In this document: positions 38,117 to 49,039 of the stretch, piece after piece
Layout: each line of letters opens with the position of its first letter
How positions within the stretch are numbered: the stretch's first letter is position 1
Origin: Lycium barbarum
Taxonomy: Eukaryota; Streptophyta; Magnoliopsida; Solanales; Solanaceae
DNA length: 64,000 nt
Assembly: GCF_019175385.1 (NCBI RefSeq)
Contig: NC_083337.1
Span: 47,220,938 to 47,284,937 of the forward strand
Direction: 5' to 3'
Notes under the pieces: model-generated
What the model saw: only the letters and a program-made list of their open reading frames with translations
What the model was told of the DNA's origin: nothing
Databases searched by the model: none
Made by a program: the position numbers and the translations under genes

Positions 38117-41100
38117 TGTCACACCCTAATTCCGCTAGGGTGTGATGGGCACCCGACCCTTACCTTGGGCCGAGCGAACCCTCAGACTCTTGCTGCACAT
38201 AAAATCACGTCAAACTTTTCAAATCAAATGAGATGAAATATATCGTAAATTTTTTTTTTCCAGAAATATTCTTCCACGTAGCTTCCAAGCATAACAAATC
38301 TATAATCATACAAAATTCAGTACATAACGCAGACCGACATTTCGGCTGACGGAGCCGCTTACGGACTGACAACCAATACCCACGACGCTGTCTGCAAAGT
38401 CTCTAACGTAATCCAGAGAGCATAACATACCAACTCTGACTCGGCAGCACTCCGGGAACAAATGGAGCTTGTCATCTGCACTGGAACATCTTCTATACTG
38501 TCTTCAACTCACCTGGGAGTACCTGCGCGGCATGAAACGCAGCCCCCGAAGAAAGGGGGTCAGTACGAAATATGTACTGAGTATGCAAAGCATGAAGTAC
38601 AGAAAACGAAGTCATAATCGAAGTAAAATGTACAGAAGGTGAGCACAATAACCAGAATACCAAAGTGTTTCATTTGACGTACAAATCATACATAGGAGGT
38701 TCCGGAAGAAAAATACGGCAATCAAAATGCCAAAATGCTTGCTTTCCTTTGAAAAACATTTCCGTCTCATACACGCAGAAAACTAGACACACAATTACCG
38801 CGACCAAAAGTCCAGCGATCACTGTCACATAGTGCGGCATACCGCGGTCAGGAGTCCAGCGGTCAATGTCGCACACACCGCGGTCAAGAATCCAGCGGTC
38901 AACATCACAAATGCGGCATACCGCGGTCAAGAATCCAGCGGCCAATGTCGCACAAACCGCGGTCAAGAATCCAGTGGTCAATAACCAAATTTATTACTTT
39001 CCAAACATAAATCACATATGTCAGAATCAGGCATTACACATACATACAACGTGCCCCGGCCCTCGGTGAGGGACTCGGTGATTAGATTCATGTATGCCAA
39101 AATCGTATATCAGAAAAATACAGAAGGTAAGTAGCTTATCCAGAACATCAGAACACTTACTTTTCAATCACAAAGGATACATATCAAAGTCATGCAAAGG
39201 GCACAGGAACATGGTCGTCACTCCCGTCTCTGGCGCCATAACACACCATACTCCAGAAGATTCCATAAAATGTACACGGTATCTCGGGAACCGGACATAT
39301 AACACGAGAACCCGGGAACCAGTCACATCATAATCCATATACACAGTAACTGGGGACGGACATATACCACAGTACCCCAGAGCCGGCTACATCATAGTTC
39401 GAAAATTACATACATGGAACCCGACTCCTAGACAAGGTACTCGGCGAACCATACGCACGATACATACCGGCCCGGAACTCGGTGAAAGGGATCATAGCAT
39501 ATATACAAGCGGAGTAGTAAGAAATTAGGTGCACATAAATCATAACCCGGTAAAAGAATCGAATGTAGTATCAGGATATTCACATTAAGGAGCTTTCCAA
39601 TGACTTATGGAACGAATCAAACGGAGTCTTAGATTCATAGACGAAAGTCTTACTTTCATATCATACAAGGATAGCTCAAGTGAGACAAACGAAGGAAGTT
39701 TCGGAACTTGTGGGCCCACCTCGGGTCAAGTCGAGGTGGCGGATATAAATTACAAACATTGGACTCTATGGAGTCATCCAAGAAAGTTTCAAAGCAATCC
39801 GAATACGCTTGTGGAAGTTATGGATGTTTAGACACCTTTCCAACAAAACATAAGAATTATAGTTCAATTACATTGAACGAATAGTATTCAAAATCAAACT
39901 CGGGTTTCGATGGACAGAATTGTTCCCGAGGCTCAAGTCTTGAACTAGTATTCATAGGACATGCCAAAAGAAGGAAATGGTGAGCTTTACATACCTCACT
40001 TGCGCCTTACGCTCGTCCGAACTCAATCCCCGTTTCGTCCAAAATCTACAATTTGTCATAGTTGCCAAATGTAAGTTTCAAGCTTAAATTCATATTGTCT
40101 ACCGAAATTTCGGCAGCATTTCCCCAGTAAATTCAACATCCCCGAGAATCATCTCGGCCCAAAATATCAACAACAACAACCCAACAACAATACCAATAAC
40201 ATCAACGATCGAATTGAAACACATTCTAACATATGTTGTCTTCTTTTCTACATAACATATCAACTTCCAATCCGACTTCACACTTTCAAATCGATATCAA
40301 CATTTTTGCATTCATACACTAATTTAAGATTATTCAAACATAGGCCAAGAACATTTCAAGCAATCCATTCAATATTCAACAATTCCATCCCATATGCTAT
40401 GCCACCCGAATTCTTCCAAATGGAATCACAACAACAACAACATATTTTCTTTCTCCAAGTTCATGAATTATGCTAACAATTCATACCTTAACAACATTAT
40501 TTTCTATATGCATACAAGCAATAATACTCTAGTCACATAGGCTTCCATGACTACTCTCCAACACTTGTAACTTCAACTAAAACCATCACACTTTCATTAT
40601 CAACATAGAACCCACAACAACAACAACTAAATCACTAAATAAACAATTCAATCATTGTTCTTGCAAACCACCCATACACACGGCCATATACACCTAACAC
40701 ACATTATCTTTCATGATTATCATGCATTTCTACACACCACAACATTCCCAAGCATCCATAACATAGAAAGGAAGGTTAAATTCTTACCTTTTTCCTTCAA
40801 CTTCCCTCTTGGCTAAGGTTGCTAAATTGATGAAACGAACGTCTTATCTTTCGAAATAACTACACCACATTGTAGAGGGCCCTTGAATTAGTAGAAATAC
40901 AACAAGAAAATAATTTTTGGGGCATGATTGCATGGGGGAAAATCCCCCTACCTTGACCGAAATATGCTTGTTTTTTTTTTTTTAGTTCTTCATCTTCTTT
41001 CTCTTGCTTTCTTTCTCCCACTTTCTTGAATGTTCCAAACGGCCATGTGATGAATTTTCATCCATGTGCCATATATTAAAAGATGAAATGGGACATGGCC

Positions 41101-41390
41101 CACACCCATGTGCATGGCACATGCCCCTTAGTTTTTCATTTCCTTTTTTTTTTCATGAACAAATAATTCGCCAATTCCAATTTTGCACTTGGCCTTTCAC
41201 AATATTTCCTTGAGCCACTTTGTGAATTTCCTTTTTTTTTTTTTTTTTACCCCTAACCTTTTCTCATATTTCCACATCCAAAATTTTCATAAACAATTTA
41301 TGTATCAAACAAGATCAAAACGCAGCCTTGTCTTTAACTTGTCACAATTATTTCAAATTTTTCGAATACGCAAAAATACGGGATATAACA
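38117..41390 (-). repeat. Array LTR L4
   Basis: 3274 bp. Double hairpin 38543-38579; minisatellite 38797-38980. Start variants as in L1, far end as in L2. Confidence 0.9.
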
Positions 41391-42515
41391 TCCTCCCCCC
41401 CTTTAGAACATTCGTCCTCGAATGTTCAACTGACCTTATGGGGTGTCATAATACTTCGGGAGGGTTCCTTCGCATAGTTGTCCTTTTCTTCATGCTCATC
41501 CCGGTTAAATACGATATAATATGTTCTCCCCACCCCCTTTTAAGGGGCTCCTTATACGCCCACAGTCTCCGAGTACCCTTTACTTGATTGAGGCCTTCTT
41601 GACCGTAGCACCGGTTATTGGGTCTCACATGTTCACTGATACAATCATAGATGCGATATCACATGCATTCATATGCATATATATATCTAATTGCTATCAA
41701 CTAGCCCACAAAAATACTCCCAAACTTTATTCAGGCCTATCGAAATTCCAAAGCTGCGACGTACTTTCTGTCTCTTCTCTAGTCTGGCCTGTAGCGTGCT
41801 ACATGGCCTTTTATGGTCTCCAACCATCTCGTATATTCTAATTTCACTTAGGCTATTCTGGTTTTTCATTTGTCTTTAGACAGCTATGTCTTTGGAATTT
41901 CTTGCATACTTCCCAGGGGGTCACCCATCCTGAAATTGCTCCCGCCTGAGCACGCTTAACCGTAAAACTTCGATGGAATCCGGTGCCTTAATGCTGATAT
42001 AATCGCGTCCGCTTTCTCGTATGTCCCTTATCACATACTCTGGAGCCAGTCAAAGTTTTACAAATTTCGAGACATGTTCGTAACACGTCCTTTTTGTATA
42101 ATTACTATTTTACCCCTTTTGATTCTCAATAGTCACCTTTACATATTCTTATCATTCAAGATCTGTACGCAGCAAATATCAACAATACCTTACAGTGCAT
42201 GCAGCTACATATCACATCCTGGCCATCCAGAACTTTCTGTTTCCAGTTAAAGAACAAATATTTCCAAACTTGCCCTTGTGACCTTTCCATATCGTTACTT
42301 ACCTTCTTTCGTCGTATGTAAGGCTTACATATGGAATTTCATTTTTCTATGACTTAGCTCTATCGCACGATCTTATGATAGAAAGAAGGTCAACAATCCC
42401 TAGATGTCCCGTAGCCTCCTGTTTATAAATGTGGCGCGCTTCACACCATAAAGTGGACTCTACCGGACACGACTTTGCAGACAACCCCTAGGACAGACCT
42501 GCTCTGATACCACTT
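41391..42515 (-). mobile_element. Array internal domain I5
   Basis: Hairpin 41407-41426, C-run interrupted by A (CCCCACCCCC near 41527), AT run shrunk to about 10 bp near 41678, 5S-derived segment, PBS complement before 42516. Shares AAATACGATATAAT with I3. Confidence 0.85.
41908..42010 (-). pseudogene. 5S rRNA-derived segment in I5
   Basis: Same as the I2-I4 copies by eye; control boxes unchanged. Confidence 0.8.
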
Positions 42516-45389
42516 TGTCACACCCTAATTCCGCTAGGGTGTGATGGGCACCCGACCCTTACCTTGGGCCGAGCGAACCCTCAGACTCTTGCTGCACATA
42601 AAATCAAGTCAAACTTTTCAAATCAAATGAGATGAAATACATCGTAGCTTCCAAGCATAACAAATCTATAATCATACAAAATTCAGTACATAATGCAGAC
42701 CGACATTTCGGCTGACGGAGCCGCTTACAGACTGACAACCAATACCCACGACGTTGTCTGCAAAGTCTCTAACGTAATCCAGAAAGCATAACATACCAAC
42801 TCTGACTCGGCAGCACTCCGGGAACAAATGGAGCTTGCCATCTGCACTGGAACATCTTCTATACTGTCTTCAACTCACCTGGGTCAAGAATCCAGCGGTC
42901 AACATCACAAATGCGGCATACCGCGGTCAAGAATCCAGCGGCCAATGTCGCACACACCGCGGTCAAGAATCCAGCCGTCAATAACCAAATTTATTACTTT
43001 CCAAACATAAATCACATATGTCAGAATCAGGCATTACACATACATACAACGTGCCCCTGCCCTCGGTGAGGGACTCGGTGATTAGATTCATGTATGCCAA
43101 AATCGTATATCAGAAAAATACAGAAGGTAAGTAGCTTATCCAGAACATCAGAACACTTACTTTTCAATCACAAAGGATACATATCAAAGTCATGCAAAGG
43201 GCACAGGAACATGGTCGTCACTCCCGTCTCTGGCGCCATAACACACCATACTCCAGAAGATTCCATAAAATGTACACGGTATCTCGGGAACCGGACATAT
43301 AACACGAGAACCCGGGAACCAGTCACATCATAATCCATATACACAGTAACTGGGGACGGACATATACCACAGTACCCCAGAGCCGGCTACATCATAGTTC
43401 GAAAATTACATACATGGAACCCGACTCCTAGACAAGGTACTCGGCGAACCATACGCACGATACATACCGGCCCGGAACTCGGTGAAAGGGATCATAGCAT
43501 ATATACAAGCGGAGTAGTAAGAAATTAGGTGCACATAAATCATAACCCGGTAAAAGAATCGAATGTAGTATCAGGATATTCACATTAAGGAGCTTTCCAA
43601 TGACTTATGGAACGAATCAAACGGAGTCTTAGATTCATAGACGAAAGTCTTACTTTCATATCATACAAGGATAGCTCAAGTGAGACAAACGAAGGAAGTT
43701 TCGGAACTTGTGGGCCCACCTCGGGTCAAGTCGAGGTGGCGGATATAAATTACAAACATTGGACTCTATGGAGTCATCCAAGAAAGTTTCAAAGCAATCC
43801 GAATACGCTTGTGGAAGTTATGGATGTTTAGACACCTTTCCAACAAAACATAAGAATTATAGTTCAATTACATTGAACGAATAGTATTCAAAATCAAACT
43901 CGGGTTTCGATGGACAGAATTGTTCCCGAGGCTCAAGTCTTGAACTAGTATACATAGGACATGCCAAAAGAAGGAAATGGTGAGCTTTACATACCTCACT
44001 TGCGCCTTACGCTCGTCCGAACTCAATCCCCGTTTCGTCCAAAATCTACAATTGGTCATAGTTGCCACATGTAAGTTTCAAGCTTAAATTCATATTGTCT
44101 ACCGAAATTTCGGCAGCATTTCCCCTGTAAATTCAACATCCCCGAGAATCATCTCGGCCCAAAATATCAACAACAACAACCCAACAACAATACCAATAAC
44201 ATCAACGATCGAATTGAAACACATTCTAACATATGTTGTCTTCTTTTCTACATAACATATCAACTTCCAATCCGACTTCACACTTTCAAATCGATATCAA
44301 CATTTTTGCATTCATACACTAATTTAAGATTATTCAAACATAGGCCAAGAACATTTCAAGCAATCCATTCAATATTCAACAATTCCATCCCATATGCTAT
44401 GCCACCCGAATTCTTCCAAATGGAATCACAACAACAACATATTTTCTTTCTCCAAGTTTATGAATTATGCTAACAATTCATACCTTAACAACATTATTTT
44501 CTATATGCATACAAGTAATAATACTCTAGTCACATAGGCTTCCATGACTACTCTCCAACACTTGTAACTTCAACTAAAACCATCACACTTTCATTATCAA
44601 CATAGAACCCACAACAACAACAACTAAATCACTAAATAAACAATTCAATCATTGTTCTTGCAAACCACCCATACACACGGCCATATACACCTAACACACA
44701 TTATCTTTCATGATTATCATGCATTTCTACACACCACAACATTCCCAAGCATCCATAACATAGAAAGGAAGGTTAAATTCTTACCTTTTTCCTTCAACTT
44801 CCCTCTTGGCTAAGGTTGCTAAATTGATGAAACGAACGTCTTATCTTTCGAAATAACTACACCACGTTGTAGAGGGCCCTTGAATTAGTTGAAATACAAC
44901 AAGAAAATAATTTTTGGGGCATGATTTCATGGGGGAAAATCCCCCTACCTTGACCGAAATATGCTTGTTTATTTTTTTTTAGTTCTTCATCTTCTTTCTC
45001 TTGCTTTCTTTCTCCCACTTTCTTGAATGTTCCAAATGGCCATGTGATGAATTTTCATCCATGTGCCATATATTAAAAGATGAAATGGGACATGGCCCAC
45101 ACCCATGTGCATGGCACATGCCCCTTAGTTTTTCATTTCCTTTTTTTTTTTCATGAACAAATAATTCGCCAATTCCAATTTTGCCCTTGGCCTTTCACAA
45201 TATATCCTTGAGCCACTTTGTGAATTTCCTTTTTTTTTTTTTTTTTACCCCTAACCTTTTCTCATATTTCCACATCCAAAATTTTGATAAACAATTTATG
45301 TATCAAACAAGATCAAAACGCAGCCTTGTCTTTAACTTGTCACAATTATTTCAAATTTTTTCGAATACGCAAAAATACGGGATATAACA
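42516..45389 (-). repeat. Array LTR L5, internally deleted
   Basis: 2874 bp, about 400 bp shorter than its siblings. A deletion of about 33 bp near 42653 joins two CGTA copies. One of about 370 bp at about 42882 removes the double hairpin and part of the minisatellite (remaining 42882-42980). Its terminus at 45389 abuts ACCGG of element B's LTR. Confidence 0.88.
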
Positions 45390-45799
45390 ACCGGAACGAT
45401 TCTACGGCTAAGAATTCTAAGCTAAGGATTCAATGCGAGTATGGAAGTAATAAACTAGTTCTTGAACCTTATTTCCACCTCCTAGCTATGATGCTATTTC
45501 CTAAGGAATCCAAAGCCTATGAGTTGACGTCCATGATGCCATGATTCCATCTATGTTTACTGTTGACACTATTCTCCGTTGGTAGTCTCGCCTTAAAATA
45601 CTTGTTCCTTCAAGGAGAGACAAAGCGACCACGATTGTTCCATAATATAATCGGAGGTCACCGACCTTACGTCACTCCAATGACTACATGATTCTTCTTT
45701 GGGCTCTCCTGCATGCCTATGTGACATATGTATATAAGATATGTAAATGCATATAAGACATGTAAATGTTTGTAAGATATGTGTATATATATTTATAAA

Positions 45800-45990
45800 A
45801 TATGTACATGTCATATGTATATGTATATGATAAAAGATCCAGAGCGCTATAGACGCTGATATATGCACATGATACACGTATATGTATATGATGAAAGAGC
45901 CAGAGCGCTATAGATGCTGATATACGTACATGATATATGCATATGTATACGGGGAAGATGGAGATAAAGGCAGAGCGTTATATACGCATA
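45800..45990 (+). repeat. LTR minisatellite, about 64 bp x 2.5-3
   Basis: Units built on TATGTATATGATGAAAGA, then CCAGAGCGCTATAGACGCTGATAT-like sequence. The counterpart in the 3' LTR is about 51325-51515. Confidence 0.75.
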
Positions 45991-46283
45991 TCCACCTGAT
46001 CAGTTGGCATTACATGACATGATATCGTCCCGGACGTGGGATGTGTATAATTATGGTTAAATGGATCGGCTGCCGACGCCTTGACAACATGACATGTTCT
46101 ACTTTTATAGATATATATGAACAAGAAAATATTTTCAAAGGAAAGCTAAGCATGCATGGCATCTGCCCAAGGGCACTTATATATACAGGTTATGTTTCCA
46201 CCTCAGGGCATGTGTTATAACTCTTTTATGTCATTATCCCTATTTTATATTTTCCGTATATTACTATTCATGCCTTACATACT

Positions 46284-46321
46284 CGGTACACTATTCGTAC
46301 TGACGTCCCTTCTTGTGGACG
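46284..46321 (+). promoter_or_regulatory. Conserved LTR double hairpin, covarying stem
   Basis: CGGTAC (46284-46289) pairs with GTACTG (46297-46302). The second stem is CGTCC (46304-46308) with GGACG (46317-46321), where most other LTRs have CCCCC with GGGGG. Two base pairs have changed on both sides. The 3' LTR keeps CGTCC/GGACG (51836-51853) but has lost GTAC of the first stem. Confidence 0.7.
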
Positions 46322-46692
46322 CTGCGTTTCATGCCGCGCAGGTCAGCAGACAGGCGGGTTTGGTTCTTAGGAGCTCTACCAGCAGCACTTGACAGCGCTC
46401 CAGTTGTTCCGGAGCCTCACTTCCTTGGGACTATTTTGTGTATATATATATTCGGGCACGGCAGTACTCAGCCCTTTCTATGTATATGTGTACTATGTCT
46501 AGAGGCTCGTAGGCAGATATGTACAGGTAGAGGTCTTGTATTTTGAATTGTTCGCGTCTCTGTATAATGTGACAGCAAGTTTAGCACAGTTCATACTGCC
46601 TGCTGAGAAGTAAAGGTAAAAATGATAGATAAGGGGTGCTCGGTTAAAGTATCGGGTACTCGTCACGGCCCCTAGTCTGGTCGTGACAGAAG

Positions 46693-46704
46693 TGGTATCA
46701 GAGC
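46693..46704 (+). other. Primer-binding site, initiator tRNA-Met type
   Basis: TGGTATCAGAGC, four bases after the LTR end. The leader to 46900 contains the conserved GATCGTGCGATAGAGCTATGTTA block. Confidence 0.92.
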
Positions 46705-46900
46705 AGTTCGGTCCTAGGGGTTTGTCTACGAGCCGTGTCCAGTAGAGTCTTGTTTATGGGTGTGTAGTGCGCCACACTTATAAACAGGAGGCTGCAGGGC
46801 ATTTAGGAAATATGACTTTCTTTGTCTTCTAGATCGTGCGATAGAGCTATGTTACCAGGCTTCCTTGTTCTTTTCTTAATTCTATGTTACAATTTCAGTA

Positions 46901-48415
46901 ATGCCGAAGAAGAGGAAGACTACGGCGGCCCAGAAGGGCAAGTTGACGGCTGGAAGCAGAGTTGAACAGGAGCCAGAAGAAGATGAGTCCTATACTGAAG
47001 CTCCCCCTCAGACTCCTCCTGCTTCCCCTGCACCAGCAGAGCAGGAAAGAGTTCCAGCTCCAGCCCCCGCACCTCCAGTTCAACCACCAGCAGCTCCGGG
47101 CCAGCAGATGGCAGAGGCCATCCAGTTATTGACCCAGTTAGTTGCCGCACAGGCTTAGCGGCAAGATGTAGACCTAGGAGACAGGGCGGTAAGTGCAAGG
47201 GCCCGCGACTTTATCACCCTGAGGCCTCCAGAGTTCTATGGATCAAAACCAGAGGAAGACCCGCAGAATTTTATAGATGTGATGCTGAGGACTCTAAGGA
47301 TCATACATGCTTCGGATACGGAGTCTGTAGAGTTGGCTTCATACAGGCTGCGGGATGTAGCAGTTCTGTGGTACAGTAGCTGGATATCTTCGAGGGGAGC
47401 AAATGCGCCCCCTCCGGTTTGGCAGGAGTTTACTGAGGCATTTCTACGGCATTTCTTACCGCCAGAGGTTCGACGAGCTCGAGCCGATATGTTCTTGAAC
47501 CTTAGGCAGGGAAATATGAGTGTTCGAGAATACAGTCTTCGTTTTAACTCGTTGGCCAGGTATGCCCCAGCCATGAAAGCTGATAGGGGAGATCATGTGC
47601 ACCGATTTGTGAATGGGCTAGGGCCATATTTGGTTAAGGAGTGCTTGACGGCTTCACTCCAGGAGGGGATGACTATTACTCGAATCCAGGCCCATGCCCA
47701 AAATCTGGAGGAGCAGTACCAGTCACAGAGAGGGGAGCGGTATCCAGATAGGGGTTCCAGAAAAAGGGGCAGATTTTCCAGGGCTAGAAGCGAGTATAGA
47801 GGGGGACAGGCACAGGAGCAATTTAGGTATTCAGACAAATCGACGGCCAGTGCACCTCCTCGATTTGCGGATAGGGGGTTTGACCGTTCTACTCACTCGA
47901 GACCAGATCAGGGTACTAGAGCTTCAGGATCCCAGTATAGAACTGATTCTAGCAAGATGATGCCACCCCCGCCACGTTGTGCGCGATGTGGTAGGCCACA
48001 CTCTGGAGAGTGTCGCGCAGGTACAGGTGCTTGTTATACTTGTGGGCGGGTTGGCCATTTGATGCGTGATTGCCCACTGAGGTATGAGGGAGACCAAGCC
48101 CAGCCCGCCGGGTCCGCGGTTGGCTCATCGTCGACCGTACGCCCTCTTGGACAGACTTCCCAAGCTCCAGCGGGCCGCGGCCGAGGTAGAGGAGGGGCAC
48201 CTAGTTCAGCTGGTCCTCCACACCGCCTATATGCCTTGACAGGACGACAGGACCCTGAGCCTTCCGCAGACGCGGCCACATGTACTTTTTCGGCACCTTC
48301 TATGATATGCGTGTTAATTGATTTGGATTCTATCTTATCCTACGTTGCCCTTTGTATTGCTGAACATATTAAGAATTCGGAAATTAGGATGAAAAGTAGC
48401 CATACGCACAGGTAA
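46901..48415 (+). pseudogene. gag: Tekay-like gag with one internal stop (element B)
   Basis: It starts MPKKRKTTAAQK after the leader, equivalent to the starts in A and D. A Pro/Ala/Glu-rich N-terminus is followed by the gag domain (RPPEFYGSKPEEDP through FNSLARYAPAM, about residues 105-230), an Arg-rich basic region, then two zinc knuckles: a CX2CX3HX4C variant at about residue 360 and CX2CX4HX4C at about 378. An RGRGRGG tail and the first residues of protease (VLIDLDSILSYV) follow before a stop. A single in-frame TAG at 47156-47158 lies at a CAG-like position. Apart from that codon the frame is open for about 500 residues, long for a dead element, so it decayed recently. Pol is absent. Confidence 0.88.
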
Positions 48416-49003
48416 AAAGACGAATACCAGAGATTGCCGAGGTTAGAACTGTAACTAAAAGAAAAGACATGTTACGCGGGCGTTTCGAAAACTGCTAAGA
48501 CCCCAACTCGTTCCATATTATGTGATATAAGTAGTGCGAGGGAGTGGAGGCGAAAATACTATCGCCGAGACGCTGTAATGCATTAAAGTTTCAAGGTTAA
48601 GCGTGCTAGGGTGAGAGCAATTTCACGATGGGTGACCCCCTGGGAAATATGCTGAAAATTTCACAAATGTGGGAACAAGAGACGAATGTGAGATTAGGTA
48701 GCCTAAAGTAAACTGAAGTGTGTGAAGTGGTTATAAACCCTGTAGAAGCCGTATAGGCGGAGATGGACTAGACAAGCAGAAAAAGGAGAAAGCCTGACAG
48801 AGCATGTTAGATCTAAAATAGACGATGACGATTCAAAATCCAATAAAGGGGACTTATTAACACAGGGCCAGTGTTCGGAGCTAACACAATTAGCCTACGA
48901 CATAAAGGCAACCTAAGCTCCAAAAATGGATATGTTAAGTGACGTATGAGATAGCTACAGGGAGACCTCCCCGAACCATCATACTACACTATGAGACCAG
49001 TTT
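48416..49003 (+). other. Non-coding 3' internal region of element B
   Basis: It replaces pol. No ORF is supported. It contains a decayed 5S-like segment (48574-48648) and ends at the PPT-side hairpin. Parts resemble the array internal domains in order and content, suggesting a common ancestor of gag-only and non-coding forms. Confidence 0.6.
48574..48648 (+). pseudogene. 5S rRNA-derived segment in element B, more decayed
   Basis: TAATGCA, then a deletion relative to 5S, then GGTTAAGCGTGCTAGGGTG (box A region), GAGAGC, CGATGGGTGACC (box C with one change) and CTGGGAA. Same sense as element B. The 5' third of 5S is not recognisable. The control boxes outlast the flanks here as in the array. 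Confidence 0.72.
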
Positions 49004-49039
49004 AACATTCGAGGACGAATGTTCTAAAGGGGGGGAGGA
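49004..49039 (+). promoter_or_regulatory. PPT-side hairpin and polypurine tract of element B
   Basis: Perfect 8-bp stem AACATTCG/CGAATGTT (49004-49023), then AAAGGGGGGGAGGA-type PPT (49026-49039) ending at the LTR TG. Confidence 0.85.

Larger units (their letters stand above)
22745..45389 (-). repeat. Tandem LTR-internal array of element C, about 5 units
   Basis: Six antisense LTRs (L0-L5) alternate with five internal domains (I1-I5), neighbours sharing LTRs. LTR starts at 24777, 29232, 33680, 38117 and 42516 give periods of 4455, 4448, 4437 and 4399 bp. L0 is truncated at its left end; L5 ends exactly at an LTR terminus (GATATAACA) against element B's LTR. Each internal domain has a PBS at one end and PPT plus hairpin at the other but no gag or pol, so element C is a LARD-like non-coding retrotransposon. 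Units look near identical by eye. The many short ORFs here recur only because the DNA does. Confidence 0.9.
45390..46688 (+). repeat. Element B 5' LTR, right piece
   Basis: Aligns with 50912-52282 of the 3' LTR and ends GGTCGTGACA before a PBS. About 1.3 kb of LTR (equivalent to 49587-50911) is missing between the two pieces. It carries a repeat block (45800-45990) and a double hairpin (46284-46321), and lacks about 60 bp present in the 3' LTR near 52110-52170. Confidence 0.85.

Noticed and set aside
22745..45389. Cassandra TRIM elements as the source of the array
   Set aside because: Cassandra has short LTRs that contain the 5S sequence. Here LTRs are 3.3 kb and the 5S-like part is in the internal domain.
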